NCBI GenBank assembly: GCA_007116865.1
Contig: SKHR01000049.1
Span: 1-15,494 of the forward strand
Direction: 5' to 3'
DNA length: 15,494 nucleotides
Source: Marinospirillum sp.
Lineage (GTDB): Bacteria > Pseudomonadota > Gammaproteobacteria > Pseudomonadales > Halomonadaceae
The first letter of the stretch is position 1; every line of letters begins with the position of its first letter. The notes beneath the pieces are model-generated. The model had not been told where the DNA came from, ran no database searches, and saw nothing but the letters and a program-made list of their open reading frames with translations. Position numbers and translations under genes: made by a program. Positions 7,801 through 15,137 of the stretch are shown one piece after another.

Positions 7801-7809
7801 AAGAGGGGT

Positions 7810-7818
7810 TTGTCCACA
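7810..7818 (+). promoter_or_regulatory. DnaA box, right member of inverted pair
   Basis: TTGTCCACA on the plus strand, one mismatch from TTATCCACA. It forms the right side of the GGCTGTGG / CCACAGCC inverted repeat (7789-7796 and 7814-7821). Confidence 0.65.
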
Positions 7819-7825
7819 GCCCAGC

Positions 7826-7865
7826 TTGTCCTCAGTTTATACAGACGTTTTTGTCTAGTTTATAC
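7826..7865 (+). repeat. Degenerate tandem repeat in oriC
   Basis: TTGTCCTCAGTTTATAC (7826-7842) is followed by TTGTCTAGTTTATAC (7851-7865). The shared AGTTTATAC copies at 7834 and 7857 are 23 bp apart, about two helical turns. The first contains TTATACAGA (7837-7845), one mismatch from the TTATNCACA DnaA box; the second is weaker. They may be low-affinity DnaA sites. Confidence 0.5.
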
Positions 7866-7885
7866 GGCGGTAGCGCACAGGCTTT

Positions 7886-7894
7886 TGTGGATAA
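7886..7894 (-). promoter_or_regulatory. Perfect DnaA box
   Basis: TGTGGATAA, which is TTATCCACA on the minus strand, is an exact match to the high-affinity DnaA box. It lies 71 bp before the dnaA start codon and is the only perfect copy in the intergenic region. Confidence 0.88.
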
Positions 7895-7909
7895 CTTTTC
7901 TTGTGTTGA

Positions 7910-7938
7910 TGGATAAGTGTGGATCAAGAGAGTAAAAT
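7910..7938 (+). promoter_or_regulatory. Putative dnaA promoter with DnaA box in spacer
   Basis: TGGATA (7910-7915, four of six matches to TTGACA) and TAAAAT (7933-7938, five of six to TATAAT) are 17 bases apart. The start would fall about 20 bases before the dnaA GTG. A one-mismatch DnaA box, TGTGGATCA (7918-7926, minus strand), sits in the spacer and the perfect box 7886-7894 just upstream, so DnaA could repress its own gene. The -35 match is weak. Confidence 0.5.
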
Positions 7939-7964
7939 GCCTAGCCTAACTTAGGGAGTGTTCT

Positions 7965-9353
7965 GTGTCTGAAGAAAAGCTGTGGTCGCAATGTTGTTCG
8001 CGTTTAGCTGAAGAAATTCCTGAACAGCAATTGACGACCTGGATCAAACCGTTGCGCCTACAAAATCAGGGTGACCAGTTAAAATTACTGGCACCGAACC
8101 GTTTTGTTCAGCAGTGGGTTGCAGATAAGTACCTGGCTTCCATTGAAAAAGTCATACAACAAATCCAACCTCAGGCTTTGGCTCAAGCTGAGTTGCTTTT
8201 CGAAGTTGAAACGCAACCAAAAGCCGCTAAGCCAGTCGACCTGTCTGCAGCGGCCTCAATAAACAGGGTTGCGCAGATGAAAGAAAGAAAACGAGCACCT
8301 CGGATGGATGTTGAGGTCACTGGGGGCATGAAACACCAGTCATCCTTGAACCCCTTGCACACCTTCGAAACGTTGGTTGAGGGAAAATCCAACCAGTTAG
8401 CTAAAGCGGCGTCTTATCAAGTGGCTGAAAACCCTGGGGGGGCTTATAACCCCTTGTTTATCTACGGAGGGGTTGGGCTAGGTAAAACGCACTTGATGCA
8501 CGCGGTGGGCAATGAAATTTTACGTCAAAACCCGGATGCGCGGGTTTTGTACCTGAACTCAGAGCGTTTTGTTCAGGATATGGTCAAGGCGTTGCAGCTG
8601 AATGCGATCAATGAATTTAAGCGCTACTACCGTAATCTGGATGCGCTGCTGATTGACGATATTCAATTTTTTGTCGGTAAAGATCGTTCGCAGGAAGAAT
8701 TTTTTCACACCTTTAATGCCTTGCTTGAAGGTGGTCAGCAGATCATTTTGACCTCTGATCGCTACCCCAAAGAAATTGGTGTTGAGGAGCGTTTGAAAAG
8801 TCGTTTTGGCTGGGGGTTAACGGTTGCGATTGAACCCCCTGAGCTGGAGCTTAGAGTGGCAATTTTGATGAAAAAAGCGGATATGGCGGGTGTTGATTTA
8901 CCTCAACCGGTGGCTTTTTTTATAGCGCAAAAAATTCGTTCACATGTTCGTGATCTTGAAGGCGCACTCAATCGAGTGATTGCTGATTCGCGCTTTAAAG
9001 GCAAGCCCATCAGTCTTGAACTGGTCAGAGAATCGTTAAAAGACCTGTTTGCCGTTCAGGATAAACAGGTCAGTATTGAAAACATTCAAAAAACGGTCGC
9101 TGAATATTACAAAATTAAAGTCTCTGATCTTCACTCTAAACGACGCAATCGATCTATTGCACGACCCCGACAGTTGGCGATGGCAATGGCAAAAGAACTG
9201 ACGAATCACTCTTTACCGGAAATTGGCGAAGCCTTTGGTGGTAGAGATCATACGACCGTGTTGCATGCTTGCCGTAAAATGCTAAGCCTGCAGGAAGAAA
9301 GCGCAGATATTCGAGAGGATTGGAAGAATCTGTTGCGCTTATTAACCAGTTGA
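7965..9353 (+). CDS. dnaA: Chromosomal replication initiator DnaA
   Basis: DnaA is the AAA+ ATPase that binds DnaA boxes, opens oriC and loads DnaB. The 462-residue protein has all four domains. Domain I (about 1-85, SEEKLWSQCCSRLAEEIPEQQLTTW) mediates self-assembly and DnaB contact. Domain II is a short linker (about 86-125). Domain III has Walker A GGVGLGKTH (168-176), Walker B LLIDDIQF (228-235), the LKSRFGWGL box with the arginine-finger region (277-285), and the VRDLEGALNRV sensor-2 region (328-338). Domain IV carries the DNA-binding signature GGRDHTTVLHA (425-435). The GTG start follows AGGGAG by 6 bases. dnaN begins 19 bp downstream. E. coli DnaA is 467 aa, so the length is normal. Confidence 0.99.
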   Translation: MSEEKLWSQCCSRLAEEIPEQQLTTWIKPLRLQNQGDQLKLLAPNRFVQQWVADKYLASIEKVIQQIQPQALAQAELLFEVETQPKAAKPVDLSAAASINRVAQMKERKRAPRMDVEVTGGMKHQSSLNPLHTFETLVEGKSNQLAKAASYQVAENPGGAYNPLFIYGGVGLGKTHLMHAVGNEILRQNPDARVLYLNSERFVQDMVKALQLNAINEFKRYYRNLDALLIDDIQFFVGKDRSQEEFFHTFNALLEGGQQIILTSDRYPKEIGVEERLKSRFGWGLTVAIEPPELELRVAILMKKADMAGVDLPQPVAFFIAQKIRSHVRDLEGALNRVIADSRFKGKPISLELVRESLKDLFAVQDKQVSIENIQKTVAEYYKIKVSDLHSKRRNRSIARPRQLAMAMAKELTNHSLPEIGEAFGGRDHTTVLHACRKMLSLQEESADIREDWKNLLRLLTS

Positions 9354-9372
9354 GGATAAAGAGGAAACTTTA

Positions 9373-10482
9373 ATGAAATTTTCTATTTCCCGTGAAGTTT
9401 TGCTGCGCCCTTTAACCCTGATCGCGGGTGTGGTTGCACGGAAGAACACACTGCCGGTCCTGTCACATATTAAAATTGATGTGTCGGCTGAAGGTGTGAC
9501 TCTGACCGGCTCAGATCTTGAGGTGCAGTTGATTTGGCGCGTGATGCATGAAAGCCTGGAAGTGCCTGGCAGCATCACCGTACCAGCAAAAAAACTGGCG
9601 GATATTTGTAAATCGCTAAAAGAAAACTCGGTGATCGAATTTGAGTTGGATAATGGCCGGGCAGTGGTCCGTTCTGGCCGGAGTCGTTTCATTCTTTCAA
9701 CCTTGCCATCACAGGACTTTCCTGCGATGCAGGTGGGTGAGTTTAGTCAGCGTGTCAGCTTAAGTCAGGCCCAGTTACTCCATTTGATCCAGCGGAACGA
9801 GTTTGCAATGGCGCGCCAGGATGTGCGTTATTATCTGAACGGCATGTATTTTGAGTTGAGTTCTGGTCGTTTAAGAACGGTGGCAACTGATGGTCATCGC
9901 CTTTCCCTGGCGGATATCAATTTGACCCCTGCGGATGTGGATAACTCGAGTATGATCGTGCCAGCAAAGGCCGTTCATGAGTTAGCAAAGCTGTTGGATA
10001 AGGTTGAAGAACCTGTGGATATTATTTTTGGCCAACAGCATTTTCAAGTGAATACCGGCCACTCCACCTTTGTCTCAAAATTGATTGAAGGTCGTTATCC
10101 TGACTATGAGCGGGTCATTCCACCGCCCGGCGATAAGCAGGTGGTGTGTGATCGACTGGCGCTACGACAAATGTTGTCGCGCACGGCGATTTTGGCCAAT
10201 GAAAAAATTCAGAGTGTTCGGGTCAACTTAAGTGATCATTTTCTCAGTGTGACCGCCAATAACCCAGACCAGGAGGTTGCCGAGGAATCCATGGAAGTGG
10301 ACTATCAGGGCGAGTCTTTGGAAATCGGTTTCAATGTGGTTTATCTGATTGATGTGATGGATCACATAGGGGATGCAGAAAAAGTCCGGATTTCTTTATC
10401 TGGGCCAGCCGCCAGTGCAATCATTCAGGCCGAAGAAGAAAATGCCGGAGCCTTGTATGTTGTCATGCCCATGCGTTTATAA
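9373..10482 (+). CDS. dnaN: DNA polymerase III beta sliding clamp
   Basis: DnaN forms a ring-shaped dimer around DNA that tethers polymerase III and other polymerases and, through Hda, promotes inactivation of DnaA-ATP. The 369-residue protein (E. coli 366) opens with MKFSISREVLLRPLTLIAGVVARKNTLPVLSHI, the typical first clamp domain. It carries the conserved TDGHRL motif near residue 175, the SKLIEGRYPDYERVIP segment near 235-250 and the C-terminal VVMPMRL, which forms the hydrophobic partner-binding cleft. An AGAGGAAAC ribosome site precedes the ATG. It lies 19 bp after dnaA and 17 bp before recF, consistent with one operon. A perfect DnaA box occurs inside the gene at 9936-9944. Confidence 0.99.
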   Translation: MKFSISREVLLRPLTLIAGVVARKNTLPVLSHIKIDVSAEGVTLTGSDLEVQLIWRVMHESLEVPGSITVPAKKLADICKSLKENSVIEFELDNGRAVVRSGRSRFILSTLPSQDFPAMQVGEFSQRVSLSQAQLLHLIQRNEFAMARQDVRYYLNGMYFELSSGRLRTVATDGHRLSLADINLTPADVDNSSMIVPAKAVHELAKLLDKVEEPVDIIFGQQHFQVNTGHSTFVSKLIEGRYPDYERVIPPPGDKQVVCDRLALRQMLSRTAILANEKIQSVRVNLSDHFLSVTANNPDQEVAEESMEVDYQGESLEIGFNVVYLIDVMDHIGDAEKVRISLSGPAASAIIQAEEENAGALYVVMPMRL

Positions 10483-10499
10483 AGAAAGGGCTGGGACTC

Positions 10500-11597
10500 A
10501 TGCGCTTAAAGCGCCTGACTTTGACGCATTTCCGTAATTTGACCCAGGCGGATTTTTATCCTGGCCCAGGGATCAATTTACTGGTCGGCGAGAACGGCAG
10601 TGGAAAAACGTCGATTTTGGAGGCCATCTACCTATTGGCGATGGTTCGTTCCTTTCGTAGTAAGCGCTTGAAGCACCTGATTCAACACCAGCAATCTGCT
10701 TTCACGGTGCATGGACGTTTAGGCAATGAACAGGGTGATGATCTGAATATTGCTGTTCAGCGACGCCTGGCCAGCGATGAAGTCGATGTTCGTTTAAGGG
10801 GAGAGCGGCCAGGCACCTTGGCGCAGTTGACAGCGGAATTGCCTTTACAGCTGATCAACTCGGATGCCTTTCGTTTGCTAGAAGGCGGCCCCAAGGAGCG
10901 GCGTCAGTTTCTCGATTGGGGTGGTTTCCACACTAATGTTCAGTTTATTGGTCTTTGGCAGCGTTTCCAGCGAGCGCTAAAACAGCGCAATTCCTTGCTC
11001 AGACATGCTAAAATAGACGCCTTGCAGCTGGATGTGTGGGATCGAGAAATGGCAGCCTATGGCAGCCAATTGACTCAACTTAGAGAAGAATACCTGGATA
11101 GTTTAACGCCACTTTTCAGCGCACGGCTTCAGGAGCTGGGCTTATCTCAAAGCATCAGCTTGTCGTTTCAACGCGGCTGGGATCGTCAGATGCCCCTATA
11201 TGATCATTTACAGGCTTCGCGCGATAAGGATAAGGAGCAGGGGTTTACCCAGTCTGGCCCTCAGCGTGCTGATCTCAAAATCAGTGTAGAAGGTCGAGCG
11301 GCGCTAGACGTGTTGTCCAGGGGCCAGCAAAAACTGGTTGTTTCTGCGCTTAAACTAGCCCAGGGTGAACTGTTGTCACGTCAAGCCGGAAAAAAATGCG
11401 TGTACTTGATTGATGATCTGCCCGCAGAGCTGGATAGTCAGCATCGTCGTCAATTCTGTGCCTTGTTAGAAAAGCAGCAGGCCCAGGTATTTATTAGCAG
11501 TGTCGAAGCCGATGCATTGGCAGATTGGATATCTGAAAACAATTCACCGGCATGGTTTCACGTGAAACAAGGACAGCTTTTACCTCTGTCCCATTGA
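10500..11597 (+). CDS. recF: DNA replication and repair protein RecF
   Basis: RecF is an SMC-like ATPase that, with RecO and RecR, loads RecA at single-strand gaps. The 365-residue protein (E. coli 357) begins MRLKRLTLTHFRNL, then Walker A GENGSGKT at 30-37. The TQSGPQRADL segment is followed by the ABC-type signature LSRGQQKLVVSALKLAQGELL and Walker B VYLIDDLPAELD near residue 305. The ATG follows AAAGGG. It lies 17 bp after dnaN and 42 bp before gyrB. Its final codons (FHVKQG) contain a parS palindrome, so the 3' end of the gene carries a second function in DNA partition. Confidence 0.98.
   Translation: MRLKRLTLTHFRNLTQADFYPGPGINLLVGENGSGKTSILEAIYLLAMVRSFRSKRLKHLIQHQQSAFTVHGRLGNEQGDDLNIAVQRRLASDEVDVRLRGERPGTLAQLTAELPLQLINSDAFRLLEGGPKERRQFLDWGGFHTNVQFIGLWQRFQRALKQRNSLLRHAKIDALQLDVWDREMAAYGSQLTQLREEYLDSLTPLFSARLQELGLSQSISLSFQRGWDRQMPLYDHLQASRDKDKEQGFTQSGPQRADLKISVEGRAALDVLSRGQQKLVVSALKLAQGELLSRQAGKKCVYLIDDLPAELDSQHRRQFCALLEKQQAQVFISSVEADALADWISENNSPAWFHVKQGQLLPLSH
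11554..11569. promoter_or_regulatory. parS: parS site (ParB-binding centromere) inside recF
   Basis: GGTTTCACGTGAAACA matches the parS consensus TGTTTCACGTGAAACA at 15 of 16 positions; the inner 14 bases GTTTCACGTGAAAC are a perfect palindrome. It encodes His-Val-Lys-Gln near the RecF C-terminus. parA and parB lie on the other side of oriC, about 10-11 kb away. parS sites are typically concentrated near oriC, so position and sequence agree. It is the only such site I find in the window. Confidence 0.9.
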
Positions 11598-11639
11598 TTT
11601 TAATCTTCGGCCACCGATGGGTCGAAACAGGAGTGATAC

Positions 11640-14063
11640 ATGAGTGATGACAATCAAGCTTATAACTCATCCAGCATTAAAGTATTAAAAGGTCTGGATG
11701 CGGTGCGTAAGCGCCCTGGCATGTACATCGGCGACACAGATGATGGTACAGGGCTGCATCACATGGTATTTGAATTGGTGGATAACTCCATTGATGAAGC
11801 CTTGGCCGGTCATTGCAGTGAAATTCGCGTGATCATCCATCCGGATGAATCGGTGACGGTGACTGATGACGGGCGGGGAATACCCGTTGACCTGCATGAA
11901 GAAGAAGGGGTCTCTGCGGCTGAAGTCATCATGACAGTGTTACACGCCGGTGGTAAGTTTGATGACAATACCTATAAGGTATCCGGTGGATTGCATGGTG
12001 TTGGTGTGTCGGTGGTCAACGCCTTGTCGGAAGAACTCACTTTGACAATCTGGCGCAATCAGCAGGTTTATGAACAGGTTTATCATCATGGGGTGCCACA
12101 AGCGCCGCTTGCGCCAGTGGGCAAAACAGATAAAAGCGGGACCCTGGTACGTTTTAAACCCTCGGCAGAAACCTTCAGCAATATCGAATTCAGCTTTGAT
12201 ATTCTGGCCAAACGCCTTAGAGAGCTGTCATTTCTGAATTCTGGCGTGCGCATCACGCTTCATGATGAACGCTCCGGTCGAGATGAAACCTTTCACTATG
12301 AAGGTGGTTTGCAGGCTTTTGTGAATCATCTCAACACCAATAAACATGCCCTAGGTCGAATTTTTTATTTTTCCAGCCAGCGTGAAGAAGACGGCGTAGG
12401 GGTTGAAGTGGCGATGCAGTGGAATGACGGTTTTGCCGAAAATATTTACTGCTATACCAATAATATTCCTCAGCGTGATGGTGGCACCCACCTGGCGGGT
12501 TTTCGCAGCTCGCTGACGCGCTTGCTCAACCAGTATATCGAGCAGGAAGGCCTGGCCAAAAAAGCCAAGGTCAGCACCACCGGTGATGATGCCCGCGAAG
12601 GACTGACCGCAATCATTTCGGTCAAGGTGCCTGATCCCAAGTTCTCCTCTCAAACCAAAGACAAGCTGGTGTCTTCCGAGGTGAAAACGGCGGTAGAGCA
12701 GGAAATGGGCCGCGCTTTTGGTGATTACCTGCTGGAAAATCCCGCTGAAGCCAAAACGATCGTCAATAAAATGCTGGATGCCGCGCGTGCCCGTGAAGCC
12801 GCACGTAAAGCACGTGAAATGACGCGACGTAAGGGTGCGTTGGATATTGCTGGCTTGCCGGGCAAGTTGGCGGACTGTCAGGAAAAAGATCCGGCGCTGT
12901 CTGAACTCTATCTGGTGGAGGGTGACTCGGCTGGTGGTTCGGCCAAACAGGGTCGCGACCGCAAAACCCAGGCAATTCTCCCTTTGAAGGGTAAAATTCT
13001 CAACGTCGAAAAAGCCCGCTTTGACAAGATGCTGTCTTCTGCAGAAGTGGGCACGTTGATCACTGCCCTGGGCTGTGGGATCGGGCGCGAAGAGTTTGAC
13101 CCCGATAAGCTGCGCTACCACTCGATCATCATCATGACCGACGCCGATGTGGATGGATCACACATCCGCACACTCTTGCTAACCTTTTTCTTCCGCCAAA
13201 TGTTGCCGTTGATTGAGCGCGGGCATGTGTTCATTGCCCAGCCTCCGCTGTATAAAATTAAACGTGGCAAGCAGGAGCAGTACTTAAAAGACGAGGCGGC
13301 GCTGGAAGACCATATGACCCAGACCGCACTGGAAGGTGCTGCGCTTTATGTTCATCCAGAAGCCCCTCCTTTGAGTGGCGAAGGTCTGGAAAAGCTGGTG
13401 CAGCAGTACCGTAATACCATGCGCCGCATCGAGCGTTTAGCACAGGTCTATCCACGTTATGTGCTGCAACAGATGGTGCAAGCCCCCACCCTGTCACTGG
13501 AAACACTGCAAAACCGCCAGGCGGTTCAGGACTGGACAGATGCGCTGGCCACCCAAATTGCTGCACAGGTTGAAGGTCACACTCAAGTCAGCCTGACCCT
13601 GCAAGAAGACACCGAACGGGATTTATTTTTCCCGGCGGCAAGGGTGGTGGCTCATGGTGTGCCGACCGACTATGTGTTCACTGCCGAGTTCTTTAAATCA
13701 GCAGACTACAAAGCCATTTGCAGCCTGGGAGAAGTCCTGCAGGGTTTGCTTGAAGAGGGTGCCTATGTGGCCCGTGGCGAGAAAAAGCAGCCGGTTCGAC
13801 ATTTTGTTGATGCGTTAAACTGGTTGATGAATGAAGCACGTCGTGGTTTTAGCGTACAGCGTTATAAGGGGTTGGGAGAAATGAACCCGGATCAGCTCTG
13901 GGAAACCACCATGAACCCGGATTCACGTCGGATGCTGCGGGTTACCATTGAAGATGCAGTGGCGGCAGACATGATGTTCAATACCCTGATGGGTGATGAA
14001 GTCGAACCTCGGCGTCAGTTCATCGAAACCAATGCCCTGTCGGTTTCCAATCTGGACGTATGA
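11640..14063 (+). CDS. gyrB: DNA gyrase subunit B
   Basis: GyrB is the ATPase subunit of gyrase, which with GyrA introduces negative supercoils. The 807-residue protein (E. coli 804) has the GHKL ATPase domain: ELVDNSIDEALAGHC with catalytic Glu45, DDGRGIP (76-82) and GGLHGVGVSVVNALS (116-130). The ATP-contacting FSSQTKDKL loop is near 335-343. The Toprim domain has VEGDSAGG (426-433), PLKGKILNVEKA (448-459) and TDADVDGSH (500-508), the metal-binding acidic residues. An insert of about 170 residues (roughly 560-735), as in Gram-negative gyrases, precedes the tail QRYKGLGEMNPDQLWETTM. The ATG follows AGGAG by 6 bases. A strong terminator follows. It closes the dnaA-dnaN-recF-gyrB cluster. Confidence 0.99.
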   Translation: MSDDNQAYNSSSIKVLKGLDAVRKRPGMYIGDTDDGTGLHHMVFELVDNSIDEALAGHCSEIRVIIHPDESVTVTDDGRGIPVDLHEEEGVSAAEVIMTVLHAGGKFDDNTYKVSGGLHGVGVSVVNALSEELTLTIWRNQQVYEQVYHHGVPQAPLAPVGKTDKSGTLVRFKPSAETFSNIEFSFDILAKRLRELSFLNSGVRITLHDERSGRDETFHYEGGLQAFVNHLNTNKHALGRIFYFSSQREEDGVGVEVAMQWNDGFAENIYCYTNNIPQRDGGTHLAGFRSSLTRLLNQYIEQEGLAKKAKVSTTGDDAREGLTAIISVKVPDPKFSSQTKDKLVSSEVKTAVEQEMGRAFGDYLLENPAEAKTIVNKMLDAARAREAARKAREMTRRKGALDIAGLPGKLADCQEKDPALSELYLVEGDSAGGSAKQGRDRKTQAILPLKGKILNVEKARFDKMLSSAEVGTLITALGCGIGREEFDPDKLRYHSIIIMTDADVDGSHIRTLLLTFFFRQMLPLIERGHVFIAQPPLYKIKRGKQEQYLKDEAALEDHMTQTALEGAALYVHPEAPPLSGEGLEKLVQQYRNTMRRIERLAQVYPRYVLQQMVQAPTLSLETLQNRQAVQDWTDALATQIAAQVEGHTQVSLTLQEDTERDLFFPAARVVAHGVPTDYVFTAEFFKSADYKAICSLGEVLQGLLEEGAYVARGEKKQPVRHFVDALNWLMNEARRGFSVQRYKGLGEMNPDQLWETTMNPDSRRMLRVTIEDAVAADMMFNTLMGDEVEPRRQFIETNALSVSNLDV

Positions 14064-14088
14064 TCCGGCAAGCACAGAATGGTTTTGC

Positions 14089-14116
14089 GACCCGCCTTTT
14101 GGCGGGTCTTATTTGT
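14089..14116 (+). terminator. Intrinsic terminator after gyrB
   Basis: A perfect 8-bp stem GACCCGCC / GGCGGGTC (14089-14096 and 14101-14108) with a TTTT loop is followed by TTATTTG. It begins 26 bases after the gyrB stop and lies between two converging genes. The reverse reading has no T run right after the stem, so it should mainly stop gyrB transcription. Confidence 0.88.
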
Positions 14117-14119
14117 GCA

Positions 14120-15013
14120 CTAGGGTTTGGCCACCCGGTTGGCAGCCCAATGAATCAGCTGGCGATCAGTAAATCTTGGTCCGATCACTACCCACTGATC
14201 ACGAATACTCAGGCTTGGGCGCCCAGTTAAATCAGCCACCAGGCGGGTCAGAGAGTCTTGTGCACTCAATATGATCCAATCCCTGGTTTCAAAACGACCG
14301 TCAAACTGCTTTAACACCTCACGTGCCTGATCGATTTGTGGTGCCGTCAGGGCTAAAGCCTCGCGATACCAGCTTTGAGCGGTCGGTGAACGAAGCAGAG
14401 CACTGCTTTGCCAATCACAAGGATCTTGTTGATAAAAATCACTGAGCTGAAGTACCTGATGTGCCTGGGTCAAAGCCTCACACTCGCTGGGTGACCAATG
14501 ACACTGTTGCTGAATCGGTAGCGGTAAGTCAGTCGGGGCAGTGCTCCCGCTGAACCAGAACTGCGCCTGGCCGCTGGGGCGACGGACATCACGCAATACC
14601 AGCGTTTTCACCCAGTCACTGAGTAAGTCCAGTGAAGCGGCAAAAAAAGCGGGCGCTTCAAAGCTGGGTAAACTGGCGGCGGATAAACCGGGTACCAAGC
14701 CTTGGGTGGTTCGCCAAGCATAAAGCGGTTGCTGGTGACAGAGTTGAGTCGCCCAACCACTGTGATCCGGAAATAAACCCAGGTGTTGGGTTTGGGCGGC
14801 AAGGGTTGAGCAAGCCGACGCCAGTGCGGAAAAATCCAGACCGTTTGAATCTCTGACCCAAGCTTGCACGTCCAGCAAGGAGGCAAGATCCGAGGGTTGG
14901 ATCTGTACCAGATTCGATGGGTGACGTTTATTTAAGTCGTTCTGATAGGTTGAACTTACCCGACAGGCAAAGGGTTGGAGTTGGGGGGCAGTGTTGAGCG
15001 CAGCTTGTGCCAT
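14120..15013 (-). CDS. Unrecognised 297-residue protein between gyrB and gmhB
   Basis: I do not recognise this protein. It is rich in Gln, Ser, Ala and Leu, with about 11 Trp and 6 Cys. It has no signal peptide, clear transmembrane helix or nucleotide-binding motif, so it is probably cytoplasmic. Visible segments are a hydrophobic stretch SFEAPAFFAASLDLLSDWVKTLVLRDVRRPSG (roughly residues 117-148) and a C-terminal part RDWIILSAQDSLTRLVADLTGRPSLSIRDQWVVIGPRF that looks like an alternating strand-helix-strand fold. The ATG is well supported by GAGGAG 7 bases upstream, and the ORF is long with ordinary codon use, so it is a real gene. It is oriented toward gyrB, with gmhB 124 bp upstream in the same direction. 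In Pseudomonas this interval holds other small genes; equivalence to any of them is not shown. Confidence 0.85.
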   Translation of the reverse strand: MAQAALNTAPQLQPFACRVSSTYQNDLNKRHPSNLVQIQPSDLASLLDVQAWVRDSNGLDFSALASACSTLAAQTQHLGLFPDHSGWATQLCHQQPLYAWRTTQGLVPGLSAASLPSFEAPAFFAASLDLLSDWVKTLVLRDVRRPSGQAQFWFSGSTAPTDLPLPIQQQCHWSPSECEALTQAHQVLQLSDFYQQDPCDWQSSALLRSPTAQSWYREALALTAPQIDQAREVLKQFDGRFETRDWIILSAQDSLTRLVADLTGRPSLSIRDQWVVIGPRFTDRQLIHWAANRVAKP

Positions 15014-15137
15014 GGCGCTTCTCCTCAGCGATGGATATCACTGAAAAGAAAGCAAACGCCATGCCTGTTTTTAACGGGTTGTTTTATCGAGATTTTTTGG
15101 CAGCCATCTGGCAGAAATGCACTCTATTGGTGCGTGA

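Larger units (their letters stand above)
7588..7964. other. oriC: Chromosomal replication origin (oriC)
   Basis: The 495-bp gap between rpmH and dnaA contains no gene. It holds the rpmH promoter, an A+T-rich segment (about 7617-7683), DnaA boxes in both orientations between 7693 and 7926, an IHF consensus match and a likely dnaA promoter. Gene direction switches here, so that the flanking genes on both sides are leading-strand encoded. Only two GATC sites (7771, 7922) lie in this stretch, far fewer than in E. coli oriC, so control by Dam and SeqA is not suggested by the sequence. Position and content make the assignment firm; exact functional limits cannot be set by reading. Confidence 0.92.

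Noticed and set aside
7859..7867. TTATACGGC considered as a DnaA box
   Set aside because: Several mismatches in the conserved CACA end; kept only as part of the tandem repeat.
12811..12816. CACGTG in gyrB considered as a second parS
   Set aside because: The flanks do not form the TGTTT/AAACA arms; the left arm matches at only about one of five positions.
12351..13121. 256-codon open frame on the minus strand inside gyrB
   Set aside because: It lies wholly opposite the conserved ATPase and Toprim regions of GyrB, has no ribosome site or recognisable domain, and reads as a frame shadow.
14320..14325. CACGTG in the unknown gene considered as parS
   Set aside because: Neither arm fits the parS consensus.
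15014..15137. 124-bp gap between the unknown gene and gmhB, checked for a small gene or terminator
   Set aside because: No ORF with a ribosome site apart from shadows, no G+C-rich stem with a T run, and no convincing promoter pair.
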